Positions 22,828 through 30,558 of a stretch of 31,861 bases of DNA are shown in pieces (position 1 is the first letter of the stretch; the number at the start of each line of letters is the position of its first letter). The stretch lies in IMG/VR virus record IMGVR_UViG_3300030104_003219, positions 1 to 31,861 of that record; one strand, given 5' to 3'. Below the pieces are notes generated by a model that was not told the DNA's origin, did no database searches, and worked only from the letters and a program-made list of their open reading frames with translations. The position numbers were made by a program, and so were the translations under genes. Origin of the DNA: a virus.

Positions 22828-23559
22828 ATGGCAAGTACACTAGACAAAATAAAAAACCTCTTACTATCAAAAGAGGAAACTAAAGAAACAAAATTGTATG
22901 CAGAAATGATTTTAGATGATGGTAGGGTATTGGCAACTGAAGATGATGAATTCATTGTTGGTTCTGTAGTAATGGTTGTAGGTGACGATGGTGAAACAAG
23001 TCTATTATCAGCAGGTTCTTATACATTACAAGATGGATCTAAAATTACTATTGATGATGATTCTAAAATTTCATTAATTGGTGAAGAAGAAGAAGAAATT
23101 GAAGCTGAAATTGAAGAAGAAAAAGAAGAAATGGAAGATGAGGATAAAAAAGAAGAAATGGAAGAAATAGATGAAGAAAAACTATCTAAAGCTATTTTTG
23201 AACACACACCTGACCATATAGACGAAGATAAAGCAAAAGAAATGGCTAAAAAAGTAAAAGAAATGGCATATGGAGATAAAGAAGAAGAAAAAATGTCAGA
23301 AGAAGTAGTTGAAGAAGAGAAAAAAGAAGAAGTTATAGAAAATAAAGAAGAAGAAATGGTTGAAATGTCAAAAGATATGATTTCTAGTCTTGTAGAAGAG
23401 GTAGAGGAACTTAAATCTCAAATATTAGAATTAGAAAAAGAACCTGGTGCTGATGGTTTCATTCACGAACCTGAAGTTGCACCAAAAGCAAATAAAAAAT
23501 CTTTAAAAAATCTTTCACAACAAGAAAGAGTTAGAGAATTAATTAATAATTATAAATAA
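22828..23559 (+). CDS. capsid scaffold-like acidic protein
   Basis: 243 residues, extremely acidic. A short N-terminal beta part (LYAEMILDDGRVLATEDD, ... GDDGETSLLSAGSYTLQDG) is followed by long Glu/Lys stretches (residues about 89-115 and 150-190) forming coiled coils, and a basic C-terminal tail (NKKSLKNLSQQERVRELI). This is the usual build of a scaffolding protein, with the last basic helix binding the capsid. It stands between protease and major capsid, as expected. Repeated GAA/GAG in the DNA follow from the Glu coding and do not form a separate repeat array. Confidence 0.75.
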   Translation: MASTLDKIKNLLLSKEETKETKLYAEMILDDGRVLATEDDEFIVGSVVMVVGDDGETSLLSAGSYTLQDGSKITIDDDSKISLIGEEEEEIEAEIEEEKEEMEDEDKKEEMEEIDEEKLSKAIFEHTPDHIDEDKAKEMAKKVKEMAYGDKEEEKMSEEVVEEEKKEEVIENKEEEMVEMSKDMISSLVEEVEELKSQILELEKEPGADGFIHEPEVAPKANKKSLKNLSQQERVRELINNYK

Positions 23560-23570
23560 ATCGAAAAAAA

Positions 23571-24536
23571 ATGAAAAAAAACACAAACAAAAAGTATGAG
23601 TTCGCAAACCCTTCAATAGGTGCGAACACTTATGCAGGGCAGCTTTCTCTACCTTATGTTAGTGCGGCTGTAAAATCAAATTTAACTGTAACAAATGGAG
23701 GTATTAGAACAGTAGATGGTTTTAATCACAAAGTTGTTATTTCAAATTTAACTGTAGCCGATCCTCTAGGTTCAGCAAGTTGTACATTTAATCCAACTGA
23801 CACAACTATTGGTGAAAGTGTAATTACATTAACAGACTTAAATGTAAACATTCAATATTGTAGAGGTACTATATTTGACACTTGGATAGGACAAGGAATG
23901 GATAGAAACGGAAATTTACCAGGAACTTTTGAAAGTTTTGTTCTTGAAACTTTAGTTGCAAATGTTGGACAAGCTATTGAGAATCAAATGTGGAAAGGTG
24001 GTGCAGTATTTGGTACAGGTTTCTTATCTAATAATGGTACACACGGTGCAGGTAATTTTGCAGTATCAAAAATGAAAGATTTTGCTACTCAAGAATTTTC
24101 TAATGCACCAAGTGTTGCTAACATTCTTGATAACTTGCAAGAAGTATATACTAAGGTTGTTTCAGACAAATCTGCAATACTTTCTAAACCAGGTTTTGGT
24201 TTCTATATGTCACAACAAATGTATTCTTACTATGCAATGAAGTTAGGATCTGCAACTACTTTCCAACAATTAGGACAAGCAGGTGAATTTACAGGATTAA
24301 CATATATGGGATATCCAATTTACGTTTGTCCAGGAATGTTTAATGATGTAATCGTTGCTACATACCCTGAAAACCTTGTACTTGCTTCTAACGCACTTTC
24401 TGATATGAATGAAGTTAGAGTTATACCAGCTTATCAGTATGACGGTTCAGACAATATTAACGTTGTTATGAAGTTTGCAGCAGGTGTAGGTTGTGGTGTA
24501 GTTGCTGATGGGGTTGTAGGTTACAACTTTGCATAA
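23571..24536 (+). CDS. major capsid protein
   Basis: 321 residues. The opening (NPSIGANTYAGQLSLPYVSAAVKSNLTVTNGGI), a central FESFVLETLVANVGQAIENQMWKGG helix, and an ending FAAGVGCGVVADGVVGYNF match HK97-like capsid proteins of flavobacterial phages. The FESFVLETLVANVGQAIENQ segment suits the spine helix and the conserved KF/SAGVQCG-like ending suits the P-domain. The gene starts 11 bases after the scaffold stop and is followed by a strong T-tailed hairpin, as for a highly expressed structural gene. Confidence 0.85.
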   Translation: MKKNTNKKYEFANPSIGANTYAGQLSLPYVSAAVKSNLTVTNGGIRTVDGFNHKVVISNLTVADPLGSASCTFNPTDTTIGESVITLTDLNVNIQYCRGTIFDTWIGQGMDRNGNLPGTFESFVLETLVANVGQAIENQMWKGGAVFGTGFLSNNGTHGAGNFAVSKMKDFATQEFSNAPSVANILDNLQEVYTKVVSDKSAILSKPGFGFYMSQQMYSYYAMKLGSATTFQQLGQAGEFTGLTYMGYPIYVCPGMFNDVIVATYPENLVLASNALSDMNEVRVIPAYQYDGSDNINVVMKFAAGVGCGVVADGVVGYNFA

Positions 24537-24550
24537 ATTGAATTAAATTA

Positions 24551-24578
24551 AGGGTGTGAAACATCACCCTTTTTTTTT
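24551..24578 (+). terminator. rho-independent terminator after the major capsid gene
   Basis: AGGGTG (24551-24556) pairs with CACCCT (24565-24570) around an eight-base loop, followed by nine T (24570-24578). It is 15 bases after the capsid stop codon. It would lower transcription of downstream genes relative to the capsid gene. Confidence 0.8.
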
Positions 24579-24605
24579 AGTATTAATAATTAAAAAACAA
24601 TAAAC

Positions 24606-25229
24606 ATGGCTTGTAATTTAACACGAGGTTTATTAGTAGATTGTAAAGATCAAATTGGAGGTCTGAAAAAAATCTTCTTTGTAAAATCTTATTGTTCTAA
24701 CGTAAGAGCAAGAGCAATATTTAATGGATCTAACCCTTTACAGATGGATACAGCAGGTTTTGCAAATTGGGATGTGGCTGAATCTTCTAAAACTATTGTA
24801 TTTCAGTATGATTTAAGACCAAATTTATCTTCAATGACTGTTAATATAAATTCAGATCCTGCAAATGGTACTACATTCTTTGAACAAACTCTATCTATAT
24901 CAATGCAAAAACTTTCTGTTGCACAAACAAATGAATTAAGATTAATTTCTTACAACAGATCTCAAGTATTTGTATTAGATATGAACGATAATGTATTCTT
25001 ATTAGGTATGGATAATGGGGTTGATGTTTCAGGAGGTACAGCAGTTACAGGAGTTGCAAAGGCTGATATGACAGGATTCACTTTAGAATTAAGAGCAGAA
25101 GAAAAAGAACCTTTAATTTGGCTACCTGCAACAGCAGGACCTGGAGATAATGCAGGTGCAGCTACAGCTAAATATCCTTTTGATGGATTGTCTGATGAAG
25201 CAGATCTAACAATCACTGTAGGAACATAA
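24606..25229 (+). CDS. major tail tube protein (probable)
   Basis: 207 residues. It opens MACNLTRGLLVDCKDQIGGLKKIFFVKSY, a 'DCKD-x-GGLK-i-f' start that I associate with tail tube proteins of Bacteroidetes siphoviruses, and continues with strand-rich segments (KTIVFQYDLRPNLSSMTVNI, FVLDMNDNVFLLGMDNGVDV, FTLELRAEEKEPLIWLP). It is bounded by terminators on both sides, so it can be made at its own level. The alternative is a head decoration protein, given its place right after the capsid gene. Confidence 0.65.
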   Translation: MACNLTRGLLVDCKDQIGGLKKIFFVKSYCSNVRARAIFNGSNPLQMDTAGFANWDVAESSKTIVFQYDLRPNLSSMTVNINSDPANGTTFFEQTLSISMQKLSVAQTNELRLISYNRSQVFVLDMNDNVFLLGMDNGVDVSGGTAVTGVAKADMTGFTLELRAEEKEPLIWLPATAGPGDNAGAATAKYPFDGLSDEADLTITVGT

Positions 25230-25255
25230 TTAATAAATCGTTACTCAATTAAAAT

Positions 25256-25284
25256 AAGGGTTATCTATTCGGTAACCCTTTTTT
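25256..25284 (+). terminator. rho-independent terminator after the tail tube gene
   Basis: AAGGGTTA (25256-25263) pairs perfectly with TAACCCTT (25273-25280) around a nine-base loop, followed by T (25279-25284). It separates the tail tube gene from the next unit, which begins with promoter D. The 160 bases between 25230 and 25389 hold only this terminator, the 26-base element and the promoter. Confidence 0.8.
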
Positions 25285-25309
25285 ATTAAAAAAACTTTAC
25301 AATTAGCAT

Positions 25310-25335
25310 AATTATATAAAAAAAATTTTATAAAC
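25310..25335. repeat. 26-base AT-rich element, copy 2
   Basis: These bases match 4268-4293 at 25 of 26 positions. The copy is just upstream of promoter D. It may be a protein-binding site shared by the early region and the post-capsid unit, or a chance product of extreme AT content. Confidence 0.4.
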
Positions 25336-25349
25336 CGAACACTTTGTGA

Positions 25350-25375
25350 ACGAATTTGTTGTTTTTATATTTATA
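25350..25375 (+). promoter_or_regulatory. late promoter D (ACGA-N12-TATATTTATA)
   Basis: ACGA (25350-25353), inside GAACGAA, is followed by 12 bases and TATATTTATA at 25366-25375, 14 bases before the ATG at 25390. It follows a terminator, so a new start of transcription is needed here for the portal and lysis genes. Best of the four sites by context. Confidence 0.65.
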
Positions 25376-25389
25376 ATAAACTATATAGT

Positions 25390-25587
25390 ATGGCTTATAA
25401 AGTAAAAGAAGAATACAAAGATTACAAACCCTTAAATATGAATATAAGTTATGGTCAATTAAAACCACATCAGATAAAAAATTTAAGTGATTCAGTAAAA
25501 GAAAAATATTACACTAACACAACAATATCAAAAAAGAAAAAATCATTTAAAAATAATACAGAAGATATTAAAAATAATGAGCTATAA
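25390..25587 (+). CDS. small hypothetical protein, first gene after promoter D
   Basis: 65 residues, basic (many Lys), with a short structured first half (YKVKEEYKDYKPLNMNISYG) and a Lys/Asn-rich, probably disordered tail. No family recognised. It is followed by a 53-residue gene overlapping by 11 bases, and both precede a probable structural gene, so a virion-assembly role is possible. Confidence 0.55.
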   Translation: MAYKVKEEYKDYKPLNMNISYGQLKPHQIKNLSDSVKEKYYTNTTISKKKKSFKNNTEDIKNNEL

Positions 25588-25738
25588 AGAAATAGATAAA
25601 ATATTAAATTCTAAAAACACAATAGAAGATCAGGAAATGTGGATAGAATTAAATGATAAATTAGTAGAGGCTAAAAATGATAGTGAAATAAAATTATTAA
25701 TGATAGAGTACATCCCTAAAATATTTAAGTATGTATAA
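25577..25738 (+). CDS. 53-residue hypothetical protein
   Basis: A frame from ATG 25577 to TAA 25736-25738. The product is helical and acidic (SYKEIDKILNSKNTIEDQEM, LNDKLVEAKNDSEIKLLMIE). It overlaps the genes before (11 bases) and after (8 bases) it, fitting the coupled gene style. Without it a gap of more than 140 bases would remain. Function unknown. Confidence 0.55.
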   Translation: MSYKEIDKILNSKNTIEDQEMWIELNDKLVEAKNDSEIKLLMIEYIPKIFKYV

Positions 25739-26387
25739 TATAAACTTCACAAAAACATCTGAATCAGGCTCACCACAAGAGGTTAAAGTTTTTTTAAATT
25801 TATCTTCTTATGTAGATCCTAAAATTTTATCAGGTGGTGGAACAAGTGGCAATTATATCATTTTAAAATTTAGAGGAAGAAACACTAATTATCAAAGAAC
25901 AATAATTGCTAAACCTGCAAGTGGTTTATTTACAGGCAATCCACAATACACTCATACAAATAGAGCATGGTTAATTAAATTTGATGTACTTTATGCAAAA
26001 GCTTTATTTATACCAGGTGGTGTGGCAAATTCAGACATTTTAGCACAAAAATTAATTGGTAGAATAGTTTTGCCTTGTGATGATATATACGATGTAAGTT
26101 TATTTTATAATAGTGATCTTCAGCTTAACACACATTTGCCAGGAGGTGGTAAATATGCGACACCAATTAATATAGGTTTTGTATTAAATGCAAATCAATC
26201 TGCAAAAGGTGTAGCAAGTTTAACTAATCCAGATACTACACAACCTATATCTTTTTATACTTCTTATAATGACAATGATTTAGATTCTGAAAATATGAGT
26301 GCATTTGGTAAACCAGATAGTGAAGCAGTAGAAAATAAAAATGTAGAATATGGTGTTCAAAACTGGACTACTACTTACAATAATTAG
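25731..26387 (+). CDS. hypothetical structural protein
   Basis: 218 residues, strand-rich: EVKVFLNLSSYVDPKIL, a glycine-rich loop (GGGTSGNYIILKFRGR), AWLIKFDVLYAKALFIPGGV, then a region DVSLFYNSDLQLN and a flexible C-terminus. No coiled coil or membrane segment. It precedes the portal gene by two bases, so it may be a head decoration, connector or fibre. I do not recognise the family. Confidence 0.55.
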   Translation: MYNINFTKTSESGSPQEVKVFLNLSSYVDPKILSGGGTSGNYIILKFRGRNTNYQRTIIAKPASGLFTGNPQYTHTNRAWLIKFDVLYAKALFIPGGVANSDILAQKLIGRIVLPCDDIYDVSLFYNSDLQLNTHLPGGGKYATPINIGFVLNANQSAKGVASLTNPDTTQPISFYTSYNDNDLDSENMSAFGKPDSEAVENKNVEYGVQNWTTTYNN

Positions 26388-26389
26388 TT

Positions 26390-28558
26390 ATGAAAAAAAA
26401 ACAAGACAACATATCGGTAATACATTTAGCAGAATATAATTTGCCAAATATTTCTGAGAACAACAATAAAGATTGGATTGAATTTGGTGATGATAATTTA
26501 TACCCTCAATATTTACTAGAATTATATAATGGTAGCAGTATCAACAATGCAGTTATAAAAGGTGTAAGTGCTATGATATATGGTGAGGGTTTAGATGCTA
26601 CTGACAGAGAGGAAAGTGATGTTAAAAAAGAAAGTTGGTTAGCTTTAAATAGTTTGTTACATAATTCTAAAAAAGATACTTTAAAGTGTCTTACTTTTGA
26701 TTTGAAGCTATTTGGAATGTGTTATGTAAATACCATCTGGAATAAACCAAGAACTAAAATTGTAGAAATTAGACATATACCTGCACAATATATAAGAAGT
26801 GGCAAGGCTGATGCATATGGTGAAGTTAAGGAATATTACTATAGTGCAGATTGGGAAAATACTAGAAAACACAAACCTAAATATTTAAAAGCTTTTGACC
26901 TTAAAGACAGAACTAATGCTAATCAAGTATTATGCATAAAAGATTATTCACCTGGATCTTACTACTATGCAACACCAGATTATCAAGGTAGCACAAGTTA
27001 CATACAGCTTGATATGGAAATAGCACAATTTCATTTATCTAATATAAAGTCAGGTATGTTTCCAAGTATGGCAATCAATATGGCTAATGGAATACCAACA
27101 ATTGAGGAAAGAAGAACAATAGAAAGACAAATCAATGCTAAATTTGCTGGTTCAGGCAATGCAGGACGTATATTGCTGACATTTAACGATGGAAAGGACT
27201 CTGCACCAGAAATAGTGCCTATTAATGCAAATGACAATTCAGATAGCTATCAATTTTTATCACAAGAAACTACAAAAAAAGTTTTAACAGGACATCGTGT
27301 GACAAGTCCTTTATTATTTGGTGTTAAGGGTGATGGTAGTGGTTTTGGTAATAATGCTGATGAATTACGTGATAGTTATTCACTTTTTAACAATACTGTA
27401 ATAAAACCCTTCCAAAACACACTTTTAGAGGGTTTAGAGCCAATATTTCACGCAAATGATATAAACCTTGACTTGTACTTTAAAACTCTTAAACCAGCTG
27501 ATTTTATAGATATTAGTAATGTTGGTAAACTTGACAAAGATGAGCAAGAAAAAGAGGGAATAGACACTACTTTAAGTATAGATCTAAAAGATTTGCAAGA
27601 TATTGACACGAAGCCTACAAAAGGAATGATAGAGGAGGCTAAAAAAGGTTTGGAATGGCGAAGAGAATATGGTAGAGGGGGTACTGAGGTAGGTGTAGCT
27701 AGAGCAAGAAATATATCTAATGGCGACAACCTTTCTTTAGATACTATTAAGAGAATGAATAGTTTTTTTGCTAGACACGAAAAAAGCAGTAAACAGAGTC
27801 AGGGATTTAAGCCAGGTCAAAAAGGATTTCCAAGTGCAGGTAGAATAGCATGGGCATTGTGGGGGGGTGATGCAGGACAAAGTTGGTCAGCTAAAAAAGT
27901 ACAAGAAATAGAAAACGTAGAGCAATTAACTGAATTATCTGATGAAAGTTACGAAAGCATTATAGAAAATTTAGAGTGTCAGCAAATTAATAGTGAAGAA
28001 TGGGAAATTGTAGAGGAAAGAGATTATGGAAGTGAAGAAAGCTATGAAGATTGGGCAGACAGGTTAATACAAAAGAAAGAAAATTTTGCTGTTAATGAAA
28101 TAAAGTCTAATGAAGATAAATTTAGTTATTTAGATAAATCTACATATAGAGTTAGATTTAAATATGCAGTAGGCTCAACAAAAGCAAAAAAGAAAGGTAA
28201 TAAGTCAAGACCATTTTGTGATAATATGATGAGATTAAGCACAGGTGGTTTTGTTTGGAGAATAGAAGATATAGACAAAGCAAGTGAAGCAGGAGTAAAT
28301 AGACAATTAGGACATAAAGGTAAAAAATATGATTTATTTAAGTATAAAGGAGGGGTTTATTGTAGACATAAATGGAAAGAAATATTATATAGACTTAAAA
28401 AAGGTACTGAATTAAAAGATGGTCAAAGTTTAGACAATGATTATAATAAAGTCGATACTATACCTAAAAGTTATCAAAGAAAACCTAAAGGAATTAAAGA
28501 AAGTAAAATAGCACCTATTAATATGCCAGGCAGGGGGGCATATCCAGGTAAAAAATAA
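26390..28558 (+). CDS. portal protein with two extra C-terminal domains
   Basis: 722 residues, much longer than the usual 400-500. Residues 1-390 are a portal (WIEFGDDNLYPQYLLELYNGSSINNAVIKGVS, HIPAQYIRSG, RRTIERQINAKFAGSGNAGR, TSPLLFGVKGDGSGFGNNADELRDSY). Residues about 408-505 form a second domain (MIEEAKKGLEWRREYGRGGT, VGVARARNISNG, TIKRMNSFFARHE, ALWGGDAGQSW) known from other phage head proteins. Residues about 580-665 form a third (KSRPFCDNMM, VNRQLGHKGKKYDLFKYKGG, YCRHKW) with Cys610, His642, Cys658 and His660 as possible zinc ligands. The portal is the packaging port of the head. Confidence 0.8.
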   Translation: MKKKQDNISVIHLAEYNLPNISENNNKDWIEFGDDNLYPQYLLELYNGSSINNAVIKGVSAMIYGEGLDATDREESDVKKESWLALNSLLHNSKKDTLKCLTFDLKLFGMCYVNTIWNKPRTKIVEIRHIPAQYIRSGKADAYGEVKEYYYSADWENTRKHKPKYLKAFDLKDRTNANQVLCIKDYSPGSYYYATPDYQGSTSYIQLDMEIAQFHLSNIKSGMFPSMAINMANGIPTIEERRTIERQINAKFAGSGNAGRILLTFNDGKDSAPEIVPINANDNSDSYQFLSQETTKKVLTGHRVTSPLLFGVKGDGSGFGNNADELRDSYSLFNNTVIKPFQNTLLEGLEPIFHANDINLDLYFKTLKPADFIDISNVGKLDKDEQEKEGIDTTLSIDLKDLQDIDTKPTKGMIEEAKKGLEWRREYGRGGTEVGVARARNISNGDNLSLDTIKRMNSFFARHEKSSKQSQGFKPGQKGFPSAGRIAWALWGGDAGQSWSAKKVQEIENVEQLTELSDESYESIIENLECQQINSEEWEIVEERDYGSEESYEDWADRLIQKKENFAVNEIKSNEDKFSYLDKSTYRVRFKYAVGSTKAKKKGNKSRPFCDNMMRLSTGGFVWRIEDIDKASEAGVNRQLGHKGKKYDLFKYKGGVYCRHKWKEILYRLKKGTELKDGQSLDNDYNKVDTIPKSYQRKPKGIKESKIAPINMPGRGAYPGKK

Positions 28559-28565
28559 AATAACT

Positions 28566-29144
28566 ATGGCAATACAACACACTTTATATATTAGTACACA
28601 AAGATTAAAAAATGATAGTGCAATTGGTGGATCGGTTGATGATAATTTATTGTTGCCATATATTCTTATGGCACAAGATAGATATATTTTGCCTGTAATA
28701 GGAACTGATCTACAAAATAAATTAAACACAGAAATACAAAATAATAGTTTAGCAGGTAATTATTTAACTCTTTTGCAAAATTTTATTCAACCAGCATTAG
28801 TACAATTTGCATTTGCAACAAGTTTGCCATTTATTAGATTGCGTATGGTAAACAATGCAATAGTAACAATGAATACAGAGCAAGGTTCTAGTGTTTCACA
28901 CGAAGAATTAAAACCTCTAATCAATGCTAGTATAGATCAAGGAGAATTTTATAGAAAAAGATTAATAGATTATTTAAGAGGCAATACAAGTAGTTTTCCT
29001 GAATATTCTACTAATCAAACAAATCAAGGTGATGTAGTTCCAAACGGACAAACATATTATGCTGGATTAAATCTAGATGTAGCACCTTTATCTAATAAAG
29101 AAAAAGCCTTTATTACAGGGGCAGGTATTACAATTTGTTGTTAA
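28566..29144 (+). CDS. head-tail connector (DUF6712-like)
   Basis: 192 residues, mostly helical. It opens MAIQHTLYISTQRLKNDSAIGGSVDDNLLLPYILMAQDRYILPVIGTDLQNKL, a start like 'yis-e-l-k-ns-i--nvd-kll-p-i--aQd-yi-p-lG--L' that I know from the DUF6712 head-completion family of Bacteroidetes phages. The rest (FIQPALVQFAFATSLPFI, LINASIDQGEFYRKRLIDYL) has the four-helix connector look. It directly follows the portal gene, the standard place for the adaptor. Confidence 0.75.
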   Translation: MAIQHTLYISTQRLKNDSAIGGSVDDNLLLPYILMAQDRYILPVIGTDLQNKLNTEIQNNSLAGNYLTLLQNFIQPALVQFAFATSLPFIRLRMVNNAIVTMNTEQGSSVSHEELKPLINASIDQGEFYRKRLIDYLRGNTSSFPEYSTNQTNQGDVVPNGQTYYAGLNLDVAPLSNKEKAFITGAGITICC

Positions 29145-29145
29145 T

Positions 29146-29262
29146 ATGATAAATAAGAAAACAAAAAAAAAACGTAAAAAAGATATAGTAAAACTAAAAA
29201 CTTATATAAATGGCAGGACAAAGACTAACAGACAAAACGGATCTAGGAAAACAAACGGCTAG
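29146..29262 (+). CDS. possible 38-residue basic peptide
   Basis: A frame from ATG 29146, one base after the connector stop, to TAG at 29262. The product is very basic (INKKTKKKRKKDIVKLKTYI, then GRTKTNRQNGSRKTNG). It overlaps the start of the following gene by 53 bases in another frame. The overlap and composition make it doubtful, but it is the only content of the 65-base gap. Low confidence. Confidence 0.25.
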   Translation: MINKKTKKKRKKDIVKLKTYINGRTKTNRQNGSRKTNG

Positions 29263-29749
29263 TGATGATATTTTTATGATTGTTGATAAATCTGACACAA
29301 CAGGTAGTAGTGTAGGTACAAGCAAAAAAGTTGACGCTAAACATATAATTCAAACTGATAAAATTACATTAAGTAATGCAGAATATACATCTTTAAATAC
29401 TGCTGCTAAAACTTTAGTTGCTGCTCCAGGAGCAAACAATATGATAATACCCTTTTCAGTTGTTATATTATATACTCAGGGGGCAACTGCAAATACAGCA
29501 TCTTCAACTTTATTTTTAGGTTTTAAGGGTATAAGTACTTCTCATTATTGGGATTTTTTTAAAAGTTGGACTATGGGTAACAGTGGAATTAGTTACTATT
29601 TTACTCAGGCAAATGCTTCTGGGCTTGGAGATGCTACGCTAAACAATTCAACTGTAAATGAACCTTTTATAATGTATACTAGTAAACCTCCTACTGGAAC
29701 AGGTGTAGCAGATATTTATGTAACCTATCAAATAGTAAATATATCATAA
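29210..29749 (+). CDS. virion fibre-like or tail-tip protein
   Basis: 179 residues. The opening QRLTDKTDLGKQTASDDIFMIVDKSDTTGSSVGTSKKVDA resembles the N-terminal anchor of flavobacterial phage fibre proteins ('rltdktdlgk-t--sDi-mvvD--dttgs--GTskkv--k-i-'). The rest is strand-rich (NMIIPFSVVILYTQGAT, TLFLGFKGISTSHYWDFFKSW). The length is short for a tail fibre, so it may be a head fibre or a small receptor-binding protein. It precedes the lysis genes. Confidence 0.55.
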   Translation: MAGQRLTDKTDLGKQTASDDIFMIVDKSDTTGSSVGTSKKVDAKHIIQTDKITLSNAEYTSLNTAAKTLVAAPGANNMIIPFSVVILYTQGATANTASSTLFLGFKGISTSHYWDFFKSWTMGNSGISYYFTQANASGLGDATLNNSTVNEPFIMYTSKPPTGTGVADIYVTYQIVNIS

Positions 29750-29925
29750 TGGAGGATATATATAACAGAGGTTGTTGTTTTATAGGTGGAAACATACTTA
29801 CTATTAGCTTTGTGCCTGTGGAAACTTTATTACATACTGTTATATTAGGTTTTATAGGTGGTTTAGTTGGTATGTTAAGTAGAGATTTTTATAATGCAAT
29901 AAAAAAATATTTTGAAAGTAAATAA
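29749..29925 (+). CDS. 58-residue holin-like membrane protein
   Basis: A frame from ATG 29749, overlapping the previous stop as TAATG, to TAA 29923-29925. After MEDIYNRGCCFIGGN comes a hydrophobic stretch with a glycine-rich helix (TLLHTVILGFIGGLVGMLSRDF) and a basic tail. The GG-rich single helix resembles small holin-like proteins near amidases in Bacteroidetes phages. The amidase TTG start lies inside its end, so the two are translated together. Confidence 0.6.
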   Translation: MEDIYNRGCCFIGGNILTISFVPVETLLHTVILGFIGGLVGMLSRDFYNAIKKYFESK

Positions 29926-30436
29926 AATTATTATTCATTGTTCAGCAACTAGAGAGGGCGAAGATATATCAGCATCTATAATAGATAAATGGCATAAAAA
30001 AAGAGGTTGGAAAGGTATTGGTTATCATTTTGTTGTTAGATTAAATGGATTAATAGAAACTGGCAGAATGATAGATGAATGTGGTGCTCACACTAAAGGA
30101 GAAAATTGCACAAGTATAGGAGTTTGTTATATAGGGGGTGTAGAAAATTTTAGAACTGATGGTGAATACAAAGCAAAAGACACAAGAACAGAATCACAAA
30201 AAGAATCATTACTAATTATACTTAGATACTTAAAAAAATTATACCCAAAAGCAAATATACACGGACACAAAGAGTTTGCAAATAAAGCTTGTCCAAGTTT
30301 TAATGCTTTTGAAGAATACAAAGATTTAACCAAAATAGAAACAAATGGAATTTATACAAACAAATTGGCTAGAATTATTAATTGGGTTTATGGCTTTCTC
30401 AAAAGTTATAATAAATCTAACACCAACCGAAAATGA
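29912..30436 (+). CDS. N-acetylmuramoyl-L-alanine amidase endolysin, T7 lysozyme type
   Basis: 174 residues. The zinc and catalytic pattern is that of T7 lysozyme: IIIHCSATREG (His9), GIGYHF (Tyr38), HGHKEFANKACPSF (His119, Lys125, Cys127). The 6- and 2-residue spacing of the last His-Lys-Cys is the same as in T7 lysozyme (122-128-130). It cuts between muramic acid and L-alanine to open the wall. The start is TTG at 29912; the next in-frame Met is far inside. There is no signal peptide, so a holin is needed; three membrane proteins are adjacent. Confidence 0.85.
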   Translation: MKVNKIIIHCSATREGEDISASIIDKWHKKRGWKGIGYHFVVRLNGLIETGRMIDECGAHTKGENCTSIGVCYIGGVENFRTDGEYKAKDTRTESQKESLLIILRYLKKLYPKANIHGHKEFANKACPSFNAFEEYKDLTKIETNGIYTNKLARIINWVYGFLKSYNKSNTNRK

Positions 30437-30558
30437 CAACAAAATATTTGGTTGGCTTGATAGTGTTTTTAATGCTATTATCCCTAACTACAAAAAAGGT
30501 GGAGGTCAACACTAATGAAAAAGTTACTACAGAATTTAGATATAACCACAATATTTAA
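30433..30558 (+). CDS. 41-residue single-pass membrane protein
   Basis: A frame beginning as an ATGA overlap with the amidase stop and ending 44 bases inside the next gene. Product: MTTKYLVGLIVFLMLLSLTT, one hydrophobic helix, then KKVEVNTNEKVTTEFRYNHN. It may be a short periplasmic-facing lysis accessory (antiholin or spanin-like). No family known. Confidence 0.5.
   Translation: MTTKYLVGLIVFLMLLSLTTKKVEVNTNEKVTTEFRYNHNI

Noticed and set aside
23080-23400. GAA/GAG-rich stretch that looks like a simple DNA repeat
   Set aside because: It follows from the Glu/Lys coiled coil of the scaffold protein and has no fixed repeat unit.
28430-28729. 99-residue minus-strand frame across the portal/connector junction
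   Set aside because: Overlaps two well-supported genes, has no promoter or neighbours on that strand and no known motif.
30426-30460. CCGA-N12-AATATTTG in the lysis block, similar to the late promoters
   Set aside because: The first box differs and it lies at a gene overlap; too weak to list.
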